Shown piece after piece: positions 46,185 through 56,567 of a stretch of 64,000 bases of DNA. The stretch is from Mycogone perniciosa (lineage: Eukaryota > Ascomycota > Sordariomycetes > Hypocreales > Hypocreaceae), in NCBI GenBank assembly GCA_025331125.1, contig JAOALB010000077.1:1-64000 (forward strand), written 5' to 3'. The first letter of the stretch is position 1, and each line of letters begins with the position of its first letter. The notes under the pieces were generated by a model. The model was not told the DNA's origin. It ran no database searches and was given only the letters and a program-made list of their open reading frames with translations. Both the position numbers and the translations under genes were made by a program.

Positions 46185-48984
46185 CTAGGTAATGGGCGTA
46201 AGGAAGGGACTAAGCATCAGGTCATCCGCGCTTGGGCGAAGATTGTGGTCAAGCTCAAAGGTCTGGCTCAGGAACGTCTTCGCATCGTCACTAGCGTGCT
46301 CCGGGATAGTAGGCGTCGCCTTGCCTCCTCCAATCTTGAAAATGGCCTGCAGTTGACTACAGTCGGGGAAAGGGTGCGAGCCCGTCATCATCTCCACGAC
46401 GAGGCAGCCAAGAGACCAAATATCGGCCTTGCGAGTGTACGACGTTTGCTTGACGACCTCGGGAGCCATCCAGAATACGGACCCTTGCAGCGATGGTCGA
46501 TGCTTGCTGTTGTTTGCCCCATTCAGGATATTCGACGCCTCCAACTTCTTCGAGATGCCAAAGTCAGAAATCTTGATGGTGCCCTTGTTATCGACCAGGA
46601 TGTTGGCCCCCTTGATGTCCCGATGGATGATGTCTCGGTTGTGCAGATATGACAGACCTGTCAAGATTTGCCGTACGAAGCTGCGTACCAGAGGCTCAGG
46701 CAGCGCGCCATACGAGTTGAGCATCGTTTGCACGGAGCCACCGGGGACATACTCGAGGAAAATGTTTAGATGTTCGGCTGAAGAGCTGCAGCCCAGATAT
46801 TGCACAATGTTGGGGTGTCGCAGTTCTCGCAGTAGGCTGATCTCTCGCTTCAAAGCCTCAATCATACTCTTCTTCCGAGTGTCGTTTTGGGTGTTGGCAC
46901 CAGGAGCTGGCGTCTCGACCTGCTTCACGGCAAGGAGCTCTCCCGTTACGGCATGCAATGCGAGATACACGCAGCCAAAGGATCCTTGTCCTATGAGAGC
47001 GCCCTTCATCCACTTGTTATCATCCCAAGACTCTCCAGCGAGGAAACTCTGCAGTTCCTCATCTGCCTCATCTCCGTCATCATCAAGAGCCTGTTTCAGC
47101 TCCTGGAACGAACCTGACCCAGTGGATCCATCTCCGTCATAATAAGTGGTAGTTGTGGTATTTCCGTCTGGGTCGGTGATACTGACGGCTGTGCTCTCGT
47201 TGCTACTCTCGGTGAACGATATGTATGACTTGCGGTTCGGCTCAATAGGTGACTCCTCTTGGAGAGTGCCGAGCATCGACGACGCAATTGAATCCCTGCT
47301 GTAGACTGTGGGGGCACGCCCGCTCGCGATACGGACTTTGGCAATATGGGCATTTCCACTTAACCAGGAGTCGGCAATAGTAGGGATCGGAGGCGCGTCC
47401 TGAATGCTCGAGGCAAAACTGAAGTTGCTGGCCACGCTGAGCCGGCTATTGATCTTGCTCAAGCGGGTCGACCTCCTCATAGAAAGCCTAGCGGTTCGAT
47501 CGATGTCTTCCCGAGGGTGGTCGGGGAAGTAGGACGTCAAATCCGATGCGATGAGCTCGCTAGGCGGCCGGAGCCCGCCAAATTGGCGGAGTCCCACGCG
47601 ACGCGGAGGTCGTTCGTCAGGCGAAGTCGGACGGTCAATGTCGTTGTATGTGCTTGTGAGGTTTCGTTCCCGGGATTGGACGGAGATGGGCGACAGGGGC
47701 ATCTGAAGCTTATCGTTCCAGTTCTCCCCCAACACCTTTTGTACTTTGAGCTGACTCCTCTTGTCAACTGCTTCTAGTGCACGTGTGTGTCTCTGCTGCT
47801 CCTCTTCCATGGCAATCGCAGCAGCCCGTTGAAGCTCTGCCTCGCCTGGCTCTCCCGCCGGCACTCTCCTCAAAATCAGACGATTCCGTTCGGGCCGCCG
47901 CTGGTCCTTGATGATGCGCCACAGCTCTGTGTCTCCCAGACGGCGGCATTGGCTTGGGTCGGGCTCCAGGCCCGTCAAAACCCAGAAGCAGTAGTTTCGC
48001 TCATGATCCTCTCGGAGGGCAAACTTGCGCAGGGTCACTCGCATAACTTCTTCGCAGGTATTACAATCGGCAATCTTGACTACTTTGGTAACACCGCCTG
48101 TTGATATTACGCGGATGACATCCTGACCCTGTGGCAAGGCAGCCATAAGCGAGCCATCCATGCTGGAATTGTTTCTCGTATGAGTTGGCACCATACGGGT
48201 GCCTGAGCCATCTGTTGACGAGCCAGGAACCCTAGATCCTTGGTTTGGACCACCATGAGCCATGTAGCCTGCTGCTCCTGCGGGGTATCGTTGCTGTTGT
48301 CTTAATCGGATATCTGATGTCTGAAGAGGCGAGTTGGGTCGAGAATTAGATCTGCCGAGGTCCCCAGGCCCAGAGATGTCAATCTGTCTGGAATATCGCT
48401 TGCTCAAGGATGGTGTAGGCATTGATCGAGCGGTGGAGGGCTTCGGTGACAGGCAATGGGGCTGCAAAGGGAGAATGTCCAGTCCAGCAAAGGAATCCTG
48501 AATAAGAGAGAAAAGTCAGTTCCTTGGTCAGACTACCCAGATGCCCAGACCGCAAGGTGCTCACCCTATTTCGCTTCTTCTGGTTGGCGTAGGCTTTCGT
48601 TCTCAGCTTCTTGATGCAGAGAAACAGGCGCACCCGGTCGCCAACTTTGTCGATTCCCATCTCCTTCAGAACCTCCTTGTCCATCTCCAGGAGATTCTCG
48701 CCATTGATGTGGTTCTTCCGGAATAGCTTCTCATATTCACCACACTTGACGCTCACGAGGTAGTCGCACACCCTGTCCTCGTCCCAGTTCTTGACGGCAT
48801 CGGGCCCTTCGGCATCTGAGAATTCGGATTCTGTCGGACTTGAATAGGTGTGGGACATGCCCCCAGCCATGGCCGGTACCCTTCTCGATGTCGGCAAGGA
48901 GGATTGATATTCGTTGGAGACCATGGCGGTATTGGTCCCGCCGAGAGAGGCAGGAAACGACAGTTTGGGTGCCAGCATGGCCAT
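46185..48984 (-). CDS. STE11: MAP kinase kinase kinase Ste11
   Basis: Two exons, 48565-48984 and 46185-48497, are joined across a 67-bp intron, giving 910 residues. Ste11 (Mst11, NRC-1) activates the pheromone/invasive-growth MAPK cascade. Domains: SAM at about 66-131 (NWDEDRVCDYLVSVKCGEYE, VGDRVRLFLCIKKLR), Ras-association at about 266-352 (CNTCEEVMRVTLRKFALRED), a Ser/Arg-rich linker, and a protein kinase at about 636-908. Kinase motifs: GQGSFG loop, AVK Lys near 665, HRDIKGANIL (Asp near 767), DFGISKK (Asp near 785), VFWMAPEVV. All catalytic residues are intact. Its start lies 2.4 kb from the next gene, an unusually long promoter interval for this window. Confidence 0.96.
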
Positions 48985-51352
48985 TTCGCAGGATCAGGTC
49001 AAAGAGAGGTGTCCCTGTTCAGATTGATAGAGAACTCTCGTATCCGCTGGCGGTATCGTACAAGTAGGTGCAGCGTTCGTGGCACACCGCGACGGGGCTG
49101 GTTTCAAAGTTCGGGGGATACTAATGGGGTCACTGCGATGCTCTCCAGACCACACACCTGCTTCAGGCCAGGCCCAAGTCGTGCTGCTGCAGTCGAGACA
49201 GCGCAGTTCCGGACTGAAGCCTTTGTGATGGTGAAGTAGAGGAACGGAGTAAGGGAGGAAGAAGCGGTCCTAAAAAGGATATGTACTTGCAGAGAGCGAG
49301 GAAACAGATGCCTTCTGGACTAGACCCGCGAATGGGACCTTAGTGCTCCGTACTGCTAGCCAACACGGGGCCTGGGGGGGCGATTGGCTCTGGGCGAACC
49401 CCTGTAACCTCGTGGGAACCAGCGCAGATGCGCTAAAAAGGACGCTGTAGATTGGGGCGATGCCTGGGCTGGTAAAGCTGGTCCGGCTGGGCGAGGTGAA
49501 ACTTGCCACGGAGAGGGAGCAGTTGACAGGGTGGTGAAAACGGTTTGGTTGGTGGATGGCGGATTGGGGAGGGCTGACGAGTTGATGAAGGGAGATATGA
49601 AGAAACAGAGGGATTTAGGTATGTACGAAGTACGGAGTATGTAAGAAGCAGTATAAGGCATATACGACTATGCATGATGTATGTACGTCCAGACACCTGA
49701 TACATTGCCCCCATCTCCTCGCTTGTCTTGTTGGCATCCATCCATCCCCTTCCCGCATATCGCCGCCATGGATCTCCCTGTTTGTCTATCGTATCCGTTG
49801 ACAGATTTGGGGAGATTTGCCTGCAAACGCAAAAAAAACAAAAAAGCATCAAGTCAACGCCGGCCCTTTCATGCTGAATTTGCCCATGTCGATGGCTCGA
49901 TTAGAAGCTGATCAGCTGTATTACTCCGTATTCCCGCTGAATTTCAGGACGCCATTTCCAGGGTCGTCTCAGTGGGTCTAGTGCATAGCACAACCCCCTC
50001 CATGAGAGATGCTGCATATGATAGGCTGGAGCTCAGCAAAAGATGAAACCAGCGGTGTTTCGAACTTTTTTTTTCCCTTCCTTGCACACTCACTTTTCTG
50101 AGCTACCAGTTTATTTATGTGTGCTTACTCCGTACTTCGTACAATCGAGAGCAGCAAGCGCGTGTTATGTACTCCGTACCCCTGTTTGTTTTGTTGCACA
50201 GACATTAATGATGATGACGATGATGACGAGCGATGATCCATCCCATCGGCTGTTCTAATTTCAACGTCGCCCCATGTGCTATTTTCATCTTTGTTTGTCA
50301 TCTTCACATGCGGGCCACGACTTTCGAGAACTGGGGAGACCTCATTCATCATGGCAAGCAGCATATTGATTCACAGATGCACATATCTGCCAGGCATAGG
50401 AAGTACGGATGGAATCCCATGTCGTTGTAATATATGCAGAGCAGGGTTTATACATGACGTATTTGTTGGTCATCCAGGATAGCGGCAAAAAGCCTCTCGT
50501 CATGGCTACTCCGACTTGTTTCATATTCCGCACGCGCGTGATAGGTAGAGTTTGGCGCTTCGGACTGCGGTGATGAAACACCACGCCAATCGATGGGCCG
50601 GTCCTCCAACGGAACGCATCTTCCGGGCGTCTGATGGGATGGATGCTTACTTCGTACGGAGTACTCACTCTGCTATTTTTCAACTGTCTCACGTGTAATA
50701 AGACGAAGACGGATGCCCGAGTTCATCGTGGCGTGCTGCCCATTTTAGCCTACCAAACAAGTACCTACATGCAATGCAATGATGCTAGACTCCGATCTGG
50801 AAATACCGGGATCGTCGTAGAAGGGATCGGGTCCCTCAAATTCCCGATGAGGCGTTGGCTCAGTTTGATGATCCAGCCTCTCAACGTGAAGGTTCTCTAC
50901 TAGCAAATAAATAAGTTACCATCTGGAATATCACCCATATGGAGCTTAGGTACCTAGCGTAAATCACACCACCCACTAAACCACCAAAGAGAACACCTTC
51001 ATCAGTCATTCTTATGTCAGTCCTCATGTTCGCAAAATGGCGTGTGAAACGTGCCGCAGTTGCAATTCCGCCCTTCTTGTACTTCGTACTTCGTATAATA
51101 ACTCTGGATACTGACATTAGTATTAGCACTCGTACTAGATAGTCAATACGGTATTAATATTATTCTGTAGTACATAAGAAGCCGAAACGGACGCCAAGGT
51201 CCACCCCCACTTATCACTCCAGCCCGGAACGAGCCGGTCATCGGCACTCCGTCATCACATCTCAAAGAGTGACGAGTGAAGCATCTAACTCTCACGAATC
51301 CCTAGAATTCGCCGCAATTCACCATTACCGTCAATAAATTCAGAATTGCGTC
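48985..51352. promoter_or_regulatory. Long divergent intergenic interval, STE11 / PHA2
   Basis: 2.37 kb between two divergent start codons with no supported gene. It holds the densest group of TACTYCGTA motifs in the window (ten 9-mers between 49624 and 51095). It also has T-rich and CT-rich stretches typical of fungal promoters, and ATGATGACG-type short repeats near 50207-50233. Confidence 0.6.
49624..51095. repeat. Cluster of TACTYCGTA motifs with fused 16-mers
   Basis: Exact 9-mers TACTCCGTA or TACTTCGTA (either strand) occur at 49624, 49631, 49922, 50126, 50133, 50170, 50648, 50655, 51080 and 51087. Pairs seven bases apart fuse into 16-mers. TACTCCGTACTTCGTA is at 50126-50141, with its exact reverse complement at 49624-49639. 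TACTTCGTACGGAGTA is at 50648-50663 and TACTTCGTACTTCGTA at 51080-51095. Confidence 0.9.
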
Positions 51353-52496
51353 ATGGCTGCCTCTGGGAAGCCCGTCGTGAGCTTCTTGGGCCCCGTCGCG
51401 TCCTATTCACACCAGGTAACGCTCTCAACTTTACTGTATCAAGACGGGGTAGCAGAACACTGGTGCTAACTCATATCCGTATTATCAAGGCAGTGAGGCA
51501 GGTTTTCCCCGAAAGCACCTGGGATTTGTGTCCTGCAGCGACAATTGATGGTAGGTAGCCACTGAGAATGCATCGTCGCTTCTATATCCCCAGTTGGCTG
51601 ATGATGTGTATGGCCTCCTAGATGTCTTCGATCAGGTCCAGAATGGGGAGGTGACAGCAGGTGTTGTTCCTTTTGAGAACTCCACAAATGGCTCTGTGGT
51701 CTTCACTCTCGATAACCTGGCCGATCGAGATGGTCGATACAGAGACATCACTGTTGACGGCGAGATTTTCGTCGACGTCCACCACTGTCTCATCGGACAC
51801 AAGGACCCCTCACCACTCTCTGATGAGCACACCGAAGGCTCCGGAACATGTACTCCCACGCTTACAGATCCGCGCCCCTCAAAGCCAAAGTCCAAGCCTC
51901 TCACTAGCCTCAAGCACGTCAAGAGGCTCTATTCTCATCCTCAAGCCTTTGGCCAGTGCAACGCCTTCATCTCAACATACCTGAAGGGCGTCGAAATCTT
52001 CGACGTCAGCTCCACGAGCAAGGCCGCTGAGATTGTGAGCCAGGACACGACAGGAACCTGGGCCGCCATATCCAGCGAGCTTGCTGCAAATCTCCTCGGA
52101 GGGCTGGACATGCTCTCCAAGTCCATCGAGGACCGTGATGACAACACCACGCGCTTCCTCATTATTGGGAAGAACACCACCACCCCGAAAGACTGGAATC
52201 TTGTGAAACAATCAAGGGAGAAGTCCACGGGCAAGTCTATGGTCTCATTCACTGTGCCGCATACATCCCCCGGTGCTCTAGCGGAGGTGCTGAGCGGCTT
52301 TGAGGCTTACAATCTTAATTTGACGAGCATCAACAGTCGGCCTAGTCTTCTGGCTCCTTTCCAGTACATTTTCTTCGTCGAATTTGAGGGGCACAAGTAT
52401 GACGACGATGATGGGCGTGTAAAAGGTGCGTTGGATAACATTGACCGGGTCGCACAGAGCTGGAGATTGTTGGGTAGTTGGGAGAGGTATAGGTAA
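51353..52496 (+). CDS. PHA2: Prephenate dehydratase
   Basis: Three exons (51353-51415, 51490-51550, 51622-52496) give 332 residues. The enzyme converts prephenate to phenylpyruvate in phenylalanine synthesis. Dehydratase motifs: SFLGPVASYSHQ at the start, DVFDQVQNGEVTAGVVPFEN then STNGSV, RLYSHPQAFGQC, and NTTRFLIIG with the TRF catalytic triplet. The C-terminal ACT domain has VSFTVPHTSPGALAEVL (the GALxxxL motif) and INSRPS where the common form is ESRP, so an Asn replaces Glu in the phenylalanine-sensing loop. The acceptor at 51621 was chosen over a CAG at 51593 because only the former keeps frame and the family sequence IDDVFDQVQ. Confidence 0.95.
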
Positions 52497-53592
52497 ACAG
52501 GTCAGCTGAACAAAAAGAAAAGTCATTTATGCCGAAATAGGACAATCCTGCATTTGCTTGACGGCATGCCGTGTTCAGCGGTGAGGGCAGAATGAAATTT
52601 GGTCGTATTGAATCTCACAGACGATGTCCAAGGTTATCACCGACTTGCCCCTTGCTTCGCGATCCCGATTTGGGCGAACTTTAAAACAGCCATGCCTGTT
52701 TGCCTATACTTTGGGTTTGCCTTCATTATCGGAAACCCCTTTGTCCATGTTGCTTCCTATGCCGATTTTCTTGAATTGCCTTGGTCACCTTGTCTGAATT
52801 CCCTCCCCACCCTCCGTCGGATCATTGGCCTCCAGTTGGGGTGACGATACTATCCCCGGAGGAGGCATCTCCATATTGCTCCACGCCACATATTACCTCT
52901 CACATGCAGGCAAGGTTTTGCACGCTTCCCGATTGGATGAAAGAACATGTTAAACCCGGTCACCCCTCACATACCTTTTGACAGCCAGCCTATCATGATC
53001 TCTTGCTCACCACACTCAAATATGTTTGGTCCATCATTCCAAGATAAAAAACGGGTTCTGTGCTCATATGAGGACCATGGCTGAGGATATTTGGACATTA
53101 GTGCCATTAGTGTCAATTTCCATGAAATAATGGCTCATGAAGAGCTTGTCCTCGAGAGTTCGTCTATGCCGAATTTGAAGAATGATGAGAGTATGTCTAT
53201 ACACCATGACGTCAACGTTGGAAGTATGGGAGGCAACTATGTGTGTACTAAGCTTGTAAACTTCTTGGAAACATCAGAGATGCGACGGCTGGCGACGGCA
53301 TCGCTCACCAAGCGAGCTAAGACACGGCCCAAGATTCGTTTAGATGATTGGGTAGCTGTGACAGGGAAGCTTCGTGTTATGGATCTCAGATGCTGTTGGG
53401 CCGTGTTATATGCGAGGGAGACGATCTCCGTTCCACCTTTCTGGCTCGTTGTTATTTGGGTTTCGGGCCCTCGGGCAGTCTTTAAAAGCCAAGTACTCAT
53501 CCCCCGACGAGCCGAATCTCCTATTTTTAACCTATCTGATCATATCCTTCGATTCTCAGTTCATTAGAATACCTCCATAGCGTTCAGTCAAC
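52497..53592. other. Intergenic region
   Basis: 1.1 kb between two tandem plus-strand genes. A 158-codon open frame at 53091-53567 ends just before the next gene, but its composition and lack of family resemblance do not support it as a gene. Confidence 0.5.
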
Positions 53593-54839
53593 ATGGCACC
53601 TCGTCCGATCTTTGCTGTGACACATCCACGAGCCTGTTCCACGGCCTTCGAAAGGGTACGCTTACAAGGCCCGATTGAGAAGGAAATCCACTAATTGATT
53701 CGATATTAGCACAGGTATTTATGGCTCGTCGTGATACGCTTGAGACTTCCCATGAACCCTTTGGCGACGCCTGGTACTTCGGACCCGAGTGTCTGAGTGA
53801 GCGTTACAAGGATGATGCAGCCGCTCGCGAGGCTACTGAGCACTTCAACACCACCTTTAAGGACGTGTTGGATAGCTTCAGAGAGGCAGAGAAACAGGTT
53901 CGTTCATCCTTGTGAAGAAACCTCCCCTAAATGGTCTAGAATTCCCAAGTGGGAATATACTCAGCATCAACCTTTAACTTCTGCAATTTTGACATGCTTA
54001 CACATGGATACATCTAATTACCCTCACCATTGTCAATGTTACCAATCATTAGGACAATACAAGTCTACATTCACATCTTGAGTGAAAAAAAAACACTTAC
54101 ACAAATCAGGGCAAGCGAGTCTTCATCAAAGAAATGGCCTACTGCTTAATGGCACCCGATGGAAAGCCCTCACAGATTGCCCCCTCGCTAGGAGGCGGAC
54201 AAGAACCCGGCAACCCAACAGTCCTACCCCTCGATATCCTCAAGAAGTTTCACTTCACCTTTCTCATCCGCCACCCACGCCGGTCCATCCCCTCCTTCTA
54301 CCGGTGTACTGTCCCGCCCTTGCAAGGAATAACGGGATTCAATACCTTCCTGCCAGAAGAAGCCGGATACGCAGAGCTCGTCCGGCTGCTGGACTTCCTC
54401 ATCGAAAGGGGCATTGTAGATAAGAACCAAGTCACTGTTGTAGATGCCGACGATTTGCTTGATAACCCTGAGGACACCATCCGGCAGTACTGCGAGAGGA
54501 CTGGCATTGACTATAGGCCAGAGATGCTAGCCTGGAGTGAAGAGGACCGGGACTATGCGACCAAGGTCTTTGCGAAATGGAATGGGTTCCATGACGATGC
54601 TCTCAAGTCTTCTTGCCTCAAGGCGCGGACTCATTCTCAGGTATGGCTGGCTGGCCCTTGATATCTCGAATATGGACTATGCTGATGATATGAACTTGTA
54701 GAAGTCATCTACAATCGAATCTGAGAATAGGGAGTGGGCGGAAAAGTACGGCCTGGAGGGTCAAAAGGTCATCCGGGAGACTGTTGACGCCAATGTTCCA
54801 CATTATGAGTATTTGAAGCAATTCTGTTTGACTGTCTAG
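53593..54839 (+). CDS. Sulfotransferase-like P-loop protein
   Basis: Four exons (53593-53655, 53715-53897, 54110-54640, 54702-54839) give 304 residues. The N-terminus IFAVTHPRACSTAFERVF fits the phosphosulfate-binding loop of sulfotransferase-like proteins. KFHFTFLIRHPRRSIPSFYR fits their 3'-phosphate loop, and QVTVVDADDLLDNPEDTIRQYCERTGID is the helical segment that follows in the family. Fungal members of this group are mostly unannotated, and some are called aminotransferase-like in error. The donor and acceptor are unknown. The second intron (212 bp) is much longer than the others in the window. No neighbour suggests a pathway. Confidence 0.82.
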
Positions 54840-55161
54840 AGTGGACATGATAAAACATGCCAAACAAGGGGCGGGGGGAGCGGTCTTCTCTCTTGGGTAG
54901 CCACAGATATCTGATCTTAATGTTTGGTCGGAAACGTATCATACAATGTCGGTTGGTTACCAACCCACCGAATCCTTTTGTACACCCATAGCCAACATCG
55001 TTCTCGGAATTAAGTCTTCCGATCCAGACTTTGCACTCATACAAGTACAATAGTTGTAATGCACCCCCTCACACGTACAAATTGAAAGGGTTGTACACAG
55101 TCGCTAAGCCATACCTCATTTTTTTTTCGTAGCCGTCTTTCAGCCTTGGGGTCTTCAATCA
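54840..55161. other. Convergent 3' gap
   Basis: 322 bp between convergent stop codons; no feature seen. Confidence 0.6.
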
Positions 55162-55984
55162 TCATGAGGCCTCCTTTACCTCCTGTGGCGCGGGTTTCTC
55201 CACGGCCCCCGAAACGTAAGCTGGCTCCTCAAATAAAGCGTGAGTGACATTCTCCGACCAAGCCTCCGCATACTCTCTATCCTGGTCGTTGGCCCAGCTG
55301 ACAGTGACCTGTGCCAGCTCCTTTGCGCCGCCTTCGGTTTCGCTCGCCACGACTTTGTTGCCCCATCCCTCGCCCGCCAAAACCACTGCCATGTCCGCTA
55401 TGGAATTCTTCTTCTGGGCGTTGAGCGCAATTCCTCGCTCCTCTTTGGTCCGTTTAGGCAGGTAATCGATACCCTTCTCTTTCTCCTCCGCAATCTTCTT
55501 CTTGTCCGCCGCGGTGTACTCTTCTGGTCGCTTCTGTCGCAACTCGTCGGTCCACGCCACCTCGTGTAGGTGTTTCAGTTCCCGGAGCTTCTGGAAAACG
55601 GAACGACCAACAGAGCCTTGGCCCGGCTGGAATTTGATGAGAGCCAGAGGCGACCAGTAGTCTTTTCGGAGTTTCGCTGGCTTCGTCTTCTTGCCATTGA
55701 ATGGTAATTGCTTCAGGCCATGAAAGCCCTAGACACACCCAGTCAGACACAAGGGCGCATAAATTTGAAGTTCAAAGGGGGGCACTGACATCCAGTTTCT
55801 TGTCGAAGCTGTAAATGATTTGATCTGATCTCCTATGGGCAAAAACCCAGATGTTCTCTCCGTGGCTCTCAGGGCCTTGGAATCCGGCGCGGGGACGTTG
55901 CCGCCATCCTGAGTGCACTTGGCGTACACAGACTCTCAAGAGGCCCGGCAATTGGCCGAGCCGAGGTCTCGGGACCTGATTCAT
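55162..55984 (-). CDS. MHR1: MHR1 / mL67-like mitochondrial protein
   Basis: Two exons, 55790-55984 and 55162-55728, give 253 residues. Fungal Mhr1 is both a mitochondrial large-subunit ribosomal protein (mL67) and, in yeast, a factor for mitochondrial DNA recombination. Typical stretches are ENIWVFAHRRSDQIIYSFDK, the spliced FHGLKQLPFNGKKTKPAKLR, DYWSPLALIKFQPGQGSVG and SVFQKLRELKHLHEVAW. The tail is rich in Glu, Ala and Lys. The N-terminus is basic (MNQVPRPRLGQLPGLLRVCV), as for mitochondrial import. Whether it keeps the recombination role cannot be told from sequence. It is divergent from HSP104. Confidence 0.88.
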
Positions 55985-56567
55985 CGTGGTTGTCTGGCGA
56001 TTTGACCTGTCTGATATCGCAGCCAGCAGGAAAATCGCCAATCTGGGACAGGCTGCACGGAGTCATGTGACCGCTAACATGAGTCTGTGCTACTATTTTA
56101 AGGTTGGTTGGTCAGGTGGTGATAAGATGTAGCTGCCCAATGAGATCGCGTTCTCCCCACTTCGTTCCTTTGGGCAGGATTTTGATGGTTCAAAGTGACA
56201 TCCACGAGTCTCTAAGCTTCTGGCGGGTTCTGAGGAGCTCCAGTTGCTCCGGGAGGCTGCTGGAGGCTGCTGGAGCTTCCAGGCGGCTTGAGGTCTTCCC
56301 ACTTCCCAGCCCAACTCCACACCATCTTCTCGATAAATTGCATCAAACACTCCGTTCGGTCTGGGATTCTGCTTTCTGCTCCCCATCCTTTGATACCCTC
56401 ACCAAAGCCGAGGCGCAACTACGGAGCATATGCATCATCATCATTGTCATCGACACCAACGACACTAATACGAGGAAGCCGTTTGGTTGATAACACCCCG
56501 TTGTAAGACACAAGACAGCATCGCCCCCTTTGCCTTGCAAGGCCGTCTTTTACACATCTGCTTCATC
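55985..56567. promoter_or_regulatory. Shared divergent promoter, MHR1 / HSP104
   Basis: A 583-bp gap between divergent starts. A CCCCT stress-response-like core lies at 56525-56529, 39 bases from the HSP104 start. A gap-type heat-shock-element candidate is listed separately. Confidence 0.55.
56218..56240 (+). promoter_or_regulatory. Candidate gap-type heat shock element
   Basis: Two TTC units (56218-56220, 56228-56230) and a near-match CTC (56238-56240) are spaced by seven bases each. This is the gap arrangement TTC-n7-TTC-n7-TTC bound by fungal HSF. It lies about 330 bp upstream of the HSP104 start. The third unit is imperfect and such spacing can arise by chance. Confidence 0.3.

Noticed and set aside
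51594..51621. Upstream extension of PHA2 exon 3 from the CAG at 51591-51593
   Set aside because: It would need a phase-0 donor, but the only good donor (51551) is phase 1; the acceptor at 51621 restores both frame and family sequence.
53091..53567. 158-codon frame upstream of the sulfotransferase-like gene
   Set aside because: No family match, no splice link to the downstream gene, and ordinary composition; kept only as a note in the intergenic entry.
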